64,000 nucleotides of DNA from assembly GCA_938027685.1 (NCBI GenBank), contig CALJAM010000017.1, positions 42,742-106,741 on the forward strand, written 5' to 3'. The stretch is from an uncultured Bryobacteraceae bacterium. Lineage in GTDB: Bacteria; Acidobacteriota; Terriglobia; Bryobacterales; Bryobacteraceae. The position numbers and the translations under genes are program-made. The notes beneath the pieces are model-generated. The model was not told the DNA's origin, ran no database searches, and worked only from the letters and a program-made list of their open reading frames with translations. Below are positions 26,612-35,993 of the stretch, one piece after another; the first letter of the stretch is position 1; each line of letters starts with the position of its first letter.

Positions 26612-28347
26612 GCCGGCCTCACGTCCACCAGGACCGCACTCCAACCGGGAAAACCACGGGCTGCGGCGAAGGGATCGGCTTCGATGCGGATGACGGCGTC
26701 GAGGGACGCACCAGGCTCCAATTCCGCCATCCGGTCTGCGAAATCCCACGCTTTGGTTACCAGTGTGCGGGCGCCCTGGCGCAAGGCGACGCGGAGGTGG
26801 CGTTCCTTGAACAGGCTGGGCGCGCCGGCCACCGTCAAGTCCCTCAGCAGGAGCGATGGGGGAGGATTGCCATAGCCGAAAGGCGCCAGCCGGAGCAACT
26901 CGGCGGCACTCCGTTCGTTCAGCTCCGCGAGCGAACATTCGGTGTCCGCTTCGAGCGAGGGCTGGAAGTCCTCGGGCTTCAGCCGCGCGGCGGCATACGC
27001 GTTCAGACGGCGGCGAAATTCCTCCAGCCGTTCCAGCGGCAGCGTCACGCCGGCTGCCTGACGATGCCCGCCGTAATGCAGGAACAGATCCGGCATCGCT
27101 TCCAGCGCTTCCAACAGGTGGAACGCAGGGATGCTGCGTCCCGAACCCTGCGCCACGCCTTCGGCTGCAAGCTCCCCTAGCACGAAAACGGGGCGCTGAT
27201 ATCGCTCGACCAGCCTGGCGGCCACGATGCCGAGTACTCCGCGATGATAAGGGCCGGAGAAGACCAGGACCGCGTCCTCCGATCTGACGGGCGTGCGCAG
27301 GCACTGCTCCTCGACCTGCCTCAGGATGTCGTTTTCCGTCTCCTGTCGTCGGCGGTTCCAATCCTGCAGTTCTTCGGCGACACGCCGTGCGTCTTCCTCA
27401 TCGTCGGTGAGCAACAGGCGCACTACGCCGTTGGCATCCGCCATGCGCCCGGCGGCATTCAGACGCGGGGCTAGCCGAAAGGCCACCTGTTCGGCAGTAA
27501 TCGCTTCACCCTCGCCAAGACCGGCCACCCGGAGCAGCTCGCGCAGGCCCGGATTGCGCACCGAGCGCAACCCTTCGAGGCCGTGCGTGACGATGATGCG
27601 GTTCTCGCCGGTCAGTGGCGCGACGTCAGCCACGGTGGCGATGGCGGCCATTTTGAGAAACGACCGTACGAGCCTGTGGACGCGCGCCGCGGGCCAGCCC
27701 AGCGCCCCGAGCAACGCCTGGATGAGCTTCAGCGTCAAGCCAGCCGCGCAGAGGTTCTTCTCCGGGTAGCAACAGTCGCTGCGTCGGGGATTCAGAACGG
27801 CCAAGGCCGGAGGCAGCTGGCGATCGGGCAGATGATGGTCCACCACGATCACGTCCATACCGAGGTCACGCGCGCGGCGGACGGCGTTCGCCGCGCGCAC
27901 GCCGGTATCCAGACTCACCACGAGACGGACGCCCTGCTGCGCGGCGCGCTCCAACAGTTCCACGTGCAAGCCGTAGCCGTCGCGCAGCCGGTGGGGAATT
28001 TCGGTCAATGCGCGGTGACCGGCGAGCTCGAGCGCCTTCTGCAGCATGACGACGGAAGTGATGCCGTCGGCGTCATAGTCGCCGTAAAGCAGTAAGGGTT
28101 CACGCCGCGCGACGGCCAGACGCAGACGCTCCACAGCCTGCGGCATATCCTGCATCAGGAACGGATCGTGGAGGTCGTCGAGTGAAGGCCGGAGGAAACG
28201 TCGAGCCGCCGCGGGGTCGCCCAGTCCGCGCGCCGTCAACACCCGAGCGGCCAGCGGGCTGAGGCCAAGTTCCGCCGCCAGCCGGAGGGTCCGGGCACTG
28301 CCGCTTTCGAGAACGCGCCAGCGCGCCGCAGCCCTCACCGGTCGCAT
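26596..28347 (-). CDS. recJ: Single-stranded-DNA-specific exonuclease RecJ
   Basis: 5'-3' ssDNA exonuclease used in mismatch and recombination repair, 583 residues. The DHH phosphoesterase domain has YGDYDADGITSV (D90, D92, D94), SLDTGVRA and VVDHH (DHH at 170-172). The DHHA1 domain holds GGHRQAAGVTLPL near residue 440, and an OB-like C-terminal domain follows. All metal ligands of the core appear present. The start at 28347 overlaps the stop of the upstream acidic-tailed gene (TGATG), so recJ is translationally coupled to the microcompartment-type operon. Upstream in-frame Met codons lie inside that gene and are not used. Confidence 0.95.
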   Translation of the reverse strand: MRPVRAAARWRVLESGSARTLRLAAELGLSPLAARVLTARGLGDPAAARRFLRPSLDDLHDPFLMQDMPQAVERLRLAVARREPLLLYGDYDADGITSVVMLQKALELAGHRALTEIPHRLRDGYGLHVELLERAAQQGVRLVVSLDTGVRAANAVRRARDLGMDVIVVDHHLPDRQLPPALAVLNPRRSDCCYPEKNLCAAGLTLKLIQALLGALGWPAARVHRLVRSFLKMAAIATVADVAPLTGENRIIVTHGLEGLRSVRNPGLRELLRVAGLGEGEAITAEQVAFRLAPRLNAAGRMADANGVVRLLLTDDEEDARRVAEELQDWNRRRQETENDILRQVEEQCLRTPVRSEDAVLVFSGPYHRGVLGIVAARLVERYQRPVFVLGELAAEGVAQGSGRSIPAFHLLEALEAMPDLFLHYGGHRQAAGVTLPLERLEEFRRRLNAYAAARLKPEDFQPSLEADTECSLAELNERSAAELLRLAPFGYGNPPPSLLLRDLTVAGAPSLFKERHLRVALRQGARTLVTKAWDFADRMAELEPGASLDAVIRIEADPFAAARGFPGWSAVLVDVRPAQASV

Positions 28348-28844
28348 CAGTTCCGCGAGAAATAGCCGCCCATCGAGTCTTCTTCCTCGTCCTCCTCGCC
28401 CCCCTCGTGGGCCGCTGCCTCGATCTCCTCGTTCAACTGAAGGAAGTCGCTGTACCACTCCGCTTCGACGGCGTACATGTACACCCGCGCCGAATAGTCG
28501 AAGGATAGTTCGATCGCGCAGGTGAAACCGTCGTAGGGCCGAAACTCCTTGAGGCGCCGCTCGTAGGACCGGCGTTCATCACGCGAAAAATCGCACTCCT
28601 CGAGGAGCTCCAGCGCGCGGTCCACCATGCCGGCGTCGAAGGAGCGAGCCATGTAAATGACCACCTTGATCCCCAAATCGCGCGCGACGGCGAGGAACTC
28701 TCGGAAGTCCGGTTTCTCGTCTACGTTCCAGTAGACGACTGGCAACTCGTCGATCATCCGGCTGAAGCCGTAATAGATCGTGAAGCCCTCCGCTTTCAGG
28801 TACTCGATGATTTCGTCCTTCAGGGTATCCAGGTTCAGTTCCAT
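28347..28844 (-). CDS. Conserved-looking hypothetical protein with acidic C-terminal tail
   Basis: 165-residue protein with no signal or membrane segment. The first 135 residues look like a globular alpha/beta domain (GFTIYYGFSRMIDELPVVYWNVDEKPDFREFL, then IKVVIYMARSF). Residues about 140-160 are an acidic run, and the protein ends in MGGYFSRN. I do not recognise the family. Its ATG is one base after the stop of the aldehyde dehydrogenase gene, and its stop overlaps recJ, so expression is coupled on both sides. That position could mean an accessory role for either neighbour. A short segment of the ALDH end may provide its ribosome site. Confidence 0.7.
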   Translation of the reverse strand: MELNLDTLKDEIIEYLKAEGFTIYYGFSRMIDELPVVYWNVDEKPDFREFLAVARDLGIKVVIYMARSFDAGMVDRALELLEECDFSRDERRSYERRLKEFRPYDGFTCAIELSFDYSARVYMYAVEAEWYSDFLQLNEEIEAAAHEGGEEDEEEDSMGGYFSRN

Positions 28845-28845
28845 G

Positions 28846-30648
28846 CTAGCCTTGCGTCATCACCAGGACGCCATGCTGCTCGCCCAGATCGCGCGCGGCC
28901 GGCGTCACGATCGTCCTGGGTCCGATGAAGATCTTGCGCCCCTGCTGAATGGCCGCACGCACGTCGGCTTCGCAGACGAAATCGGCCACGAACACCGGCT
29001 GCGCCGGCGGCGTGGGCTGCGCGGGCAGCGCGGTCGGACTGGTAGCGGCTCCGGGACACACTTCGCCCTGCATGGGGCAACTGGCAGGGAGCTTGCCGCG
29101 TGACGAGAGGAACCGCTCAACGATTTCGGCGGCCGCAACGGGAGCGGACGGCGCCACGGGCGCCAGTCCTCGCTCGCGCAGATACTGCTCGACGATAGCC
29201 GCAATGGCGGCGCGATCCGCGGCGGCGATGGCAGACGCCGGCTGCTCCACGGTCCTTCGCTCCTCCTCGTAAGGCGGCAGCGGCAGCGCTTCGGCTGCTT
29301 CCCGCACTTTCCACGCGATTCGCTTGATGTTGATCAGGTGTTGCGGCCCGACGTTGTCGCTGGTCGAGTTGCCTCCCATCGCCCCACATCCGAGCGTCAT
29401 GGAGGGCATCAGCTTGGTCGTGATGCCCACGGAGCCGTGCGGTCCCGGCGTGTTGACCAGCACGCGGAAGGCGGGCATGCGAAGGCCAAAGATGCGGATG
29501 CGCTCTTCATCCTTGGACCAGATCACGCAGGTATGGCCCATACCGCCGAAGCGCAGGACGGCCTCGCAGGTCTGCAGCGCCTCCTCGAAATCCCGCACGA
29601 AACGCAAGGCCAACACCGGCGACAGCTTCTCGACGGAAAGCGGGTGCTCCTTGCCCACACCCGCGAGCTCCGCGACAAGGATGGAGGTGTCAGGCGGAAC
29701 TTCGAAGCCGGCCATGCGGGCAAGCTTGGTGGGCGCCTGACCCACGCACTCCGGATTGATCTGGAGATTGGGCCGCACGAGCACGCGCGCCAGCGCTTCT
29801 CTTTCTTCCTCGCTGCACAGGTAAGCCCTCTGCTCGCGCAGCGCCGCGAGGATCGGCTCGCGCAGCGATCGCTCGGCGACAAGAGTTTGCTCGCTCGAGC
29901 AAACCGTGCCGTAGTCGAAAGCCTTACCCTCGACGACGCCGGCCACAGCCTCGCCTACGGGAAAGCTGGTATCGATGAGGGCGGGAACATTGCCTGGGCC
30001 GACCCCGAAGGCGGGCTTGCCGGAGGAGTAAGCTGCGCGCACCACGCCGTGCCCGCCGGTGGCCAGGATGACCGCGGTGTGCTCGTGCCGCATGAGCGCC
30101 TGCGTGGCCTCCAGCGTCGGGTTCTCCAAACAGAGAATCGAGTCTTCGGGCGCGCCTGCCTTACGCGCAGCCTGGTACAGAACTTCCGCGGTTTCGCGCG
30201 TACATCGCACGGCACGCGGGTGCGGGCTGATGACGATCGTATTGCCGGCCTTGAGCGCAATCAAGACTTTGTAAATGACCGTGGAGGTCGGATTGGTGCA
30301 CGGCACAACCGCCGCCACCACGCCGCAGGGAACGCCGACTTCCACGATCTTCTCATCCGGGATCTCGCGCAGCAGACCCACGGTTTTCATGCCGCGGATG
30401 GTGCGCGCCAGCAGGTCGGCGTTCAATAGGTTCTTGGCGATTTTGTCCTTGACGTTGCCGTAGCCGGTCTCTTCGACGGCCAATTCGGCGAGGCGGCGAG
30501 CGTTGGCGCGGCCGGCCTCCGCCATCGCCTCCACGACTTCGTCGATCTGCTGCTGGCTGAAGAGCCGATACTTCTGGAAGGCGGCGTAGGCCCGCGAGAC
30601 CTTGCTGCGGGCCTCCTGAACAGCGGCTTGATCCTGTTCTTCGGGCAT
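28846..30648 (-). CDS. CoA-acylating aldehyde dehydrogenase (EutE/PduP-like) with C-terminal extension
   Basis: Oxidises an aldehyde to acyl-CoA with NAD. Core residues about 1-457 are EutE/PduP-like, with the conserved PCTNPTST region, the [10 protein letters not shown] loop and catalytic C250 in [10 protein letters not shown]. Residues 458-600 are an addition: two amphipathic helices (about 472-495 and 503-517, which look like encapsulation peptides), a Pro/Ala linker with Cys524 and Cys531, and a terminal module with [18 protein letters not shown]. Short T-P-x-A-R-D segments are known in other microcompartment proteins (EutT/EutQ type). Located 34 bp after the BMC-H gene. Which aldehyde it uses is not shown by sequence. 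Confidence 0.9.
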   Translation of the reverse strand: MPEEQDQAAVQEARSKVSRAYAAFQKYRLFSQQQIDEVVEAMAEAGRANARRLAELAVEETGYGNVKDKIAKNLLNADLLARTIRGMKTVGLLREIPDEKIVEVGVPCGVVAAVVPCTNPTSTVIYKVLIALKAGNTIVISPHPRAVRCTRETAEVLYQAARKAGAPEDSILCLENPTLEATQALMRHEHTAVILATGGHGVVRAAYSSGKPAFGVGPGNVPALIDTSFPVGEAVAGVVEGKAFDYGTVCSSEQTLVAERSLREPILAALREQRAYLCSEEEREALARVLVRPNLQINPECVGQAPTKLARMAGFEVPPDTSILVAELAGVGKEHPLSVEKLSPVLALRFVRDFEEALQTCEAVLRFGGMGHTCVIWSKDEERIRIFGLRMPAFRVLVNTPGPHGSVGITTKLMPSMTLGCGAMGGNSTSDNVGPQHLINIKRIAWKVREAAEALPLPPYEEERRTVEQPASAIAAADRAAIAAIVEQYLRERGLAPVAPSAPVAAAEIVERFLSSRGKLPASCPMQGEVCPGAATSPTALPAQPTPPAQPVFVADFVCEADVRAAIQQGRKIFIGPRTIVTPAARDLGEQHGVLVMTQG

Positions 30649-30682
30649 CGCCGGTGGCCTGAGACGCTACAGCAGGCGCAGG

Positions 30683-30964
<282 letters not shown>

Positions 30965-31052
30965 GAACGCTGATTCCTCCCGGTTGAACCTATACCGTAA
31001 CACAGAAAGAGCCCCCCGAGGAAGCCCGCGCGCCCGTTGCTCGCCGACCCTG

Positions 31053-32129
31053 TCAACCTGCGCGCCGCAGGGCCTCAAAGAGGGTGCGGAAGCAGTCGAC
31101 CGCTTCCCGCACGCGCTCGTTGGCCGGCGTCTCGCCGAACCAGGCTCGCGCGAAGGGACCGAAGCCGCACCAACTGGTCTGCAACATGCCGAGCATGCGA
31201 CGACCGATGGCTTCGGGAGCGTTCCGCCGCACGTGTCGGATCAACTCCCATTGCGCCAAGGCCACGTCCGCTTTGCGCCACGGCGAGCTGACCACCGGAA
31301 AGCCTTCGGTCGCGAACCACGCTGCCGTAGGCGGCGCCTTCTCGTAGTGCCAGTCGCAGATGACGACGTCGCGCGGGACCAATTGCGCCGCAGGGTGCGT
31401 CTGGTTCATGCTGGCCTCCCACTGGCCCAATCCGGTCCGCTCCCCGTCGAGAAAGCGATCGCCCCACATCCACATCTGGCGCCCCTTGGCGGCCAGGTGA
31501 TCGCGCAGGCGCTTCACCTCGCCCGCGAAGAGCTCTGCCTTGTTGCGGCCGCGGCAACGCGGGCATTCGGGCTCGCCAATCAGGAACACCTCATCCATGC
31601 CCACATGGAATGCGTCGGCGCCGCAGGCTTCCGCCAGCTCGTCGATCAAGTCGAACAGAACCGAGTGAACTTCCGGATGCAGGGGGCAGTAACTACGGCA
31701 ATAAATCCCCTCGTTGTCGGGATATTTGCCCGGCGTTTCGTCGAACTCGGGATATGCGCGAAGCAGCGCGAAGGTGGTCTTCCGCCAGGACTGGTGCCCG
31801 AGGCAGTTGATTTGCGGGATCAGCCGGACCCCGGCCTGACGGCAGGCCTCCGCCAGCCGCGCCACGTCCTCGGCCGTCAGCGCATTGTCCTCGCGTATCT
31901 CGGGTCGCCGCGTGAAACGATAGCGGTACCCGAACTCGAGCACCAGCAGATTGACCCCCTCACGCGGCAGGGCCTCGCGAATGAAGCGCACTGCGAGGTC
32001 CGTCTCCTCCGGGCGGGGAGCGCTGAGGTGCAGGCCGCGGACGTCGCTGGCCGACGCCTGAGCGGGCACGGCGGCGAGAGCAGGCATAGTGCGCAGCGCC
32101 TCTCGGCGAGTCATTTCGAACATGTCCAT
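31053..32129 (-). CDS. Glycoside hydrolase family 20-like protein, probably exported
   Basis: TIM-barrel protein of about 358 residues. [12 protein letters not shown] resembles the H-x-G-x-D-E catalytic motif of GH20 hexosaminidases (D-E pair), and [10 protein letters not shown] resembles the substrate-binding tryptophan strand. Start is uncertain: ATGs at 32129, 32123 and 32114 are all in frame. The last gives [20 protein letters not shown], a twin-arginine-like leader, so export is likely. It lies downstream of the BMC-H gene's 5' end on the same strand but 88 bp away and is not obviously in that operon. It is divergent from the sugar transporter gene. Activity on GlcNAc-type substrates is an inference. 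Confidence 0.72.
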   Translation of the reverse strand: MDMFEMTRREALRTMPALAAVPAQASASDVRGLHLSAPRPEETDLAVRFIREALPREGVNLLVLEFGYRYRFTRRPEIREDNALTAEDVARLAEACRQAGVRLIPQINCLGHQSWRKTTFALLRAYPEFDETPGKYPDNEGIYCRSYCPLHPEVHSVLFDLIDELAEACGADAFHVGMDEVFLIGEPECPRCRGRNKAELFAGEVKRLRDHLAAKGRQMWMWGDRFLDGERTGLGQWEASMNQTHPAAQLVPRDVVICDWHYEKAPPTAAWFATEGFPVVSSPWRKADVALAQWELIRHVRRNAPEAIGRRMLGMLQTSWCGFGPFARAWFGETPANERVREAVDCFRTLFEALRRAG

Positions 32130-32217
32130 AGCATCGCACAGCCGCACCACGAAAGCCGACGGCGCTTGACCGGCGACCGAGGCGCATTGTAATCTCGGCA
32201 TTTCCCGGGGACGCGCG

Positions 32218-33264
32218 ATGGTTCTGCCACACACATATACGGCGGCGCTGCTGTTGACGATTCTCTCCATGCTGTGTTGGGGATCCTGGGCCAATACTTA
32301 CAAGCTGGCCGGCAGGTGGAGGTTCGAGCTTTATTATTTCGATTACGCGGCGGGCGTGTTGGCGGCCGCCGTCGTGGCAGCTTTCACCTTCGGCACCCTC
32401 GGCTATGACGGGTTCCTTTTCATGGACGATCTGATGCGCGCCGGCAGACGCAACCTGGCCTACGGCTTCGCGGGCGGCGTGGTCTTCAACCTGGCCAATA
32501 TGCTGCTGGTGGCGGCCATCGCGGTGGCAGGACTGGCGGTGGCCTTCCCCGTGGGAATCGGGCTGGCCTTGGTCATCGGCGTGATCTGGAACTACGCGAT
32601 CAATCCACAGGGCAACCCAACGCTTCTGTTCGCCGGCGTCGGTCTGGTTGCGGCTGCCATCGTGACGGACGCGATCGCCTACCGCGCGCACGCCTTAGCG
32701 CAGGCGCGCGAACGGATCAAGGCAGGCCTGACGCGCACCACTGTCCCCAGGGTGGGTTGGAAGGGAGTCCTGCTCAGTCTGGCCAGCGGCGTGCTCATGG
32801 GTTCGTTCTATCCGTTGGTCGAGCTGGGCAAGCAGGGCGATTGGGGCCTGGGACCTTACGCCATCGCTTTCGTGTTCGCGCTCGGCGTATTCAGTTCGAC
32901 GTTCGTCTTCAATCTGTTTTTCATGAATGTCCCGGTGCAAGGCGAACCGGTGGAGATACTGGACTACTTGAAGGGCACCTTGAAACAGCACCTGCTGGGC
33001 GTGGCCGGAGGGGTAATCTGGGCGACGGGGACGATCTCGAACTTCGTCGCGGCCAGCGCTCCGCGCGAGGTGCAGGTCGGCCCTGCGGTCAGTTACGCCA
33101 TGGGCCAAGGCGCGACGCTCATCAGTGCGCTCTGGGGCCTGCTGGTGTGGAAAGAGTTCCGTGGGACCACGGGCGCGGTAAAGGCCCTGCTCGGCGTGAT
33201 GCTGATTCTTTTCGCGATCGGGCTGACGCTGGTGGCCCTGGCTCCCCGGTACGCCCAGCCGTAG
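32218..33264 (+). CDS. GRP/RhaT-like sugar transporter of the DMT superfamily
   Basis: Inner-membrane carrier of 348 residues with ten predicted hydrophobic helices. The N terminus TILSMLCWGSWANTYKLAG and the central repeat GWKGVLLSLASGVLMGSFYPLVELG, spaced about half a protein apart, mark the two DMT repeats. The overall sequence resembles glucose/ribose-type GRP porters and RhaT. A short charged loop near residue 170 joins the halves. Likely couples sugar uptake to protons; the sugar is unknown. The start ATG at 32218 follows GGGGACG. It is divergent from the GH20-like gene by about 90 bp, which fits a functional pairing: hydrolase outside, carrier inside. Confidence 0.8.
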   Translation: MVLPHTYTAALLLTILSMLCWGSWANTYKLAGRWRFELYYFDYAAGVLAAAVVAAFTFGTLGYDGFLFMDDLMRAGRRNLAYGFAGGVVFNLANMLLVAAIAVAGLAVAFPVGIGLALVIGVIWNYAINPQGNPTLLFAGVGLVAAAIVTDAIAYRAHALAQARERIKAGLTRTTVPRVGWKGVLLSLASGVLMGSFYPLVELGKQGDWGLGPYAIAFVFALGVFSSTFVFNLFFMNVPVQGEPVEILDYLKGTLKQHLLGVAGGVIWATGTISNFVAASAPREVQVGPAVSYAMGQGATLISALWGLLVWKEFRGTTGAVKALLGVMLILFAIGLTLVALAPRYAQP

Positions 33265-33274
33265 GAGTTTCGCC

Positions 33275-33964
33275 TCAGGAAGCTTCCTCGCGCGGGGCCG
33301 TACGGACCGGCTCGGGCGATGCGGCACGCTTGCGGGCCCGCAACGATTCCGAGATCACGGGAATCAGCGACAGCAGGATGATAGTGAGGATTACTTTATC
33401 GAAGTGACGGCGCACGAAGGGCACGCCTCCCAGCGTGTAGCCGAGCGTCGTGATGGTGGCCACCCAGCCCACCACGCCCGAGACGCTGAAAAGAAGGAAG
33501 CGCGGGTAGCGCATGCGCGAGACGCCGGCCAGGAAAGGCACAAAGGTGCGCAGGATGGGAAGAAACTTGGCGATGATGATTGTGCGCCCGCCATATCTCT
33601 CATAGAACTGCTGTGAGCGAATCAGGTGCTCGCGCTTGAAGAAGCGCGAATCCGGCCGGCGGAATATGACCGGGCCGGTCCGGCGGCCAAGCCAATATCC
33701 GGTGGAATCCCCGAGAATGCCGGCCGTCATCAGTACCGCCCAAACCCAGGCGAGGTCCAGCCGGCCGGCGCCTGCCACAACGCCCACCGTGAACAGAAAC
33801 GAATCGCCCGGCAGGAAGAAGCCCGTGAGCAAGCCGGTCTCGGCGAACACGACGCCGAACAGCAGGGCGTAGCCCAGCCATCCCGTAAAGACGGTCGTCA
33901 GCAGCTTGATCAGGCGCTCAGGGGTCGTTAGCGTGCGAAGGAAATCGATCAGGGCTTCAATCAT
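33275..33964 (-). CDS. DedA-family (SNARE-associated/VTT) membrane protein
   Basis: 229-residue polytopic membrane protein. The family signature is visible: LLTGFFLPGDSFLFTVG near residues 45-61, then GDSTGYWLGRRTG and AKFLPILRTFVPFLAGVSRM. DedA/VTT proteins are thought to move lipids such as undecaprenyl phosphate or phosphatidylethanolamine across the inner membrane, or to support envelope energetics. It follows ppiD on the same strand with a 27-bp gap, so the two are probably co-transcribed. The C terminus is basic and cytoplasmic. It converges with the sugar transporter gene with an 10-bp gap. Confidence 0.9.
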   Translation of the reverse strand: MIEALIDFLRTLTTPERLIKLLTTVFTGWLGYALLFGVVFAETGLLTGFFLPGDSFLFTVGVVAGAGRLDLAWVWAVLMTAGILGDSTGYWLGRRTGPVIFRRPDSRFFKREHLIRSQQFYERYGGRTIIIAKFLPILRTFVPFLAGVSRMRYPRFLLFSVSGVVGWVATITTLGYTLGGVPFVRRHFDKVILTIILLSLIPVISESLRARKRAASPEPVRTAPREEAS

Positions 33965-33991
33965 CGCTCCCGCCGCAGGGCCCCCGAGCGC

Positions 33992-35923
33992 TCAGGTCGA
34001 ATACGCGGAAGCGATCCGGCGGATCACGTCCTCGTGAATCTTGACCTTGCCTTCCCGCACCAAGCGGGTGCGGATGGAATCGATGAACAGCTCGCCGCGC
34101 TCGCGCGCTTTGCGAGTCTTCAGCTCGTTAAGAATGGCCGCGCGCTGTTCGGCGAGTTTCTTCATATCCGCATCGGTCCGCGCCGCCACTTTGCAGACGA
34201 AGCGCTGTTCACCCATAGTGACCGGACCGAAGATTTCGCCCACCGGCTTCAGGAACGCCTCGATCACGCTGGAAGCGGGACCGATGCCGTCGGCCGCACC
34301 GTCCGGGCCGAACTCCTGCGTCGTGCGGAACTCGAACCCGGTGGCCTGTGCGACCTTCCGCAGGTCCCCGCCGGCTGAACGGGCCTTTTCCAGAATCTCG
34401 CCTGCGCGCTGATCAAGTAAACTCTGGAGCTTGCGCGTCACCAACTGTTGGCGCACCTGATTTTCGACCTCGGCCAGCTCCGCCGGCCGCGCAGGGAAGA
34501 CCTCCCTGAGTACCGCTACGACCAGCTTGTTGTTCTCAATGGGGATGGGAGGCGTGGCTCGGCCCTTGCCGGCCCCGGTCAGCGCTTGGTGAATCTGCTC
34601 AGCACCCACGGGGAGCCCGGGGATCGGGTCCGACGCAGAAGCTTTCTCGACTCGAATCACGGGCACGCCCAGGCGCGCGGCGACCTCGGGCGCCTGCATG
34701 GGCGTTTTATTGAGTTCAGCCACGGCCTGGTCGGCCAGCTTCTGCATGAGTTCGAAGACCTGCTGCCGCTTGAGATCCCGCGAAAGCTCGTCCTTTACCT
34801 CTTCGAAGGGTTTCAAGCGCGCGGGCTCACGCGCGAGCACCTGCAGGATGTGGAAGCCGTACTCGGTGCTGATGACGCCGGACAGTTCCTTGGGCTTGAG
34901 CGTGAAGGCCACGTCCTCGAAAGCCTTCACGGTCTGCCCGCGCACGATCCACCCCAGATCGCCGCCCTGCCCGGCTGAACCCGGATCCTCGGAGTTTTTC
35001 TTCGCCAGTTCCGCGAAGTCCGCGCCGGCGCGGAGCTGTTTGAGCAACTCTTCGGCGCGCGCTCGAATCTTGGGAATTTCCTCGTTCGGTTTCTCGGTGG
35101 TCTTCAGCAGGATATGACGCACGTGAACCCGCTCGGGCGTGCGGTATTGCTCCTGACGCTGTTGGTACGCCGCGCGCAGCTGGGCTTCGGGAATCTCAAT
35201 GCGCTCGCCGATCTTCACCTCGTCCATGACGAGTACGTCGAAGCTGCGTTTCTCGGGGATCTGGAAAAGGGCGCGGTTTCGCTCGAAATAATCGCGGATT
35301 TCCTCAGGCGTAACCTTTACTTCCGCGCGCAACTTAGCCGCGGGAATCACGATGTATTCCAGCTTGACGCGCTGAAAGCGCCGACGGAACTCGCGCTCGA
35401 TCTCCTCCGGAGTGACGATGGCCCCCTCGGCAGCCAGGTTTTGCAGGCGCGTCAACAGCATCTGCTTGCGCACGTTCGCCTCGAACTGCTCCACGGTGAG
35501 GTTCTGTTGGGCCAGATAGTTGACGTAGATTTCGCGGCCCACGAACTTGCCATCCTGAAAAAGCTGGGGAAACAGGGAACCGATGGTCCGAGCGACGTCG
35601 GCTTCGGTGACGCGGAAACCCAGGCGCTCGGCTTCGTACGCCAGGAGGCGGTCGGTGATCATCTGGTCCACCAATTGGGGGACGTAAACGTAGGCCATCT
35701 CCCGAGGAAAGGCGTTGTTGCGCATCGCAGCCTGGATCTGGAGGTGGACCTCGCGCTGGGTGAGGACTTCGTCACCGATCTCCGCCACGGGCTGATCGCG
35801 CTCGGTGGGGATGCTCCCCCAACCGGGTATCAGCGTGACAACCATGGAGACGGCGACCAGCATCAGCAGCGCGCTCAGGCCCCAGCGCACGACGCGGGCG
35901 CGGCTTCGGAATAGATCGAACAT
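33992..35923 (-). CDS. ppiD: Periplasmic peptidyl-prolyl isomerase (PpiD/SurA-like)
   Basis: Envelope folding chaperone of 643 residues. One N-terminal membrane helix (about 14-32) anchors it, followed by a SurA-N-like helical chaperone region (about 40-230) and a parvulin domain around residues 265-365 (VRHILLKT, ADFAELAKKNSEDPGSAGQGGDLGW, TEYGFHILQV). A long C-terminal helical region completes the PpiD architecture. The parvulin residues look intact, unlike some inactive PpiD proteins. It sits alone with dedA in what is probably a two-gene operon. The start has only a distant AGGAG, so translation efficiency is uncertain. Confidence 0.9.
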   Translation of the reverse strand: MFDLFRSRARVVRWGLSALLMLVAVSMVVTLIPGWGSIPTERDQPVAEIGDEVLTQREVHLQIQAAMRNNAFPREMAYVYVPQLVDQMITDRLLAYEAERLGFRVTEADVARTIGSLFPQLFQDGKFVGREIYVNYLAQQNLTVEQFEANVRKQMLLTRLQNLAAEGAIVTPEEIEREFRRRFQRVKLEYIVIPAAKLRAEVKVTPEEIRDYFERNRALFQIPEKRSFDVLVMDEVKIGERIEIPEAQLRAAYQQRQEQYRTPERVHVRHILLKTTEKPNEEIPKIRARAEELLKQLRAGADFAELAKKNSEDPGSAGQGGDLGWIVRGQTVKAFEDVAFTLKPKELSGVISTEYGFHILQVLAREPARLKPFEEVKDELSRDLKRQQVFELMQKLADQAVAELNKTPMQAPEVAARLGVPVIRVEKASASDPIPGLPVGAEQIHQALTGAGKGRATPPIPIENNKLVVAVLREVFPARPAELAEVENQVRQQLVTRKLQSLLDQRAGEILEKARSAGGDLRKVAQATGFEFRTTQEFGPDGAADGIGPASSVIEAFLKPVGEIFGPVTMGEQRFVCKVAARTDADMKKLAEQRAAILNELKTRKARERGELFIDSIRTRLVREGKVKIHEDVIRRIASAYST

Positions 35924-35993
35924 AGAACCCGGGAAACTCCTGTAGCCTTCAGTATAGCCGAGGGGCGCCGGGCTACGCGCCCACCGCAGGGGA

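Noticed and set aside
25655..27361. Minus-strand open frame of 568 codons spanning the unknown gene and recJ
   Set aside because: Wrong frame relative to recJ, low-complexity Arg/Gly/Pro sequence, and it crosses real genes in two directions.
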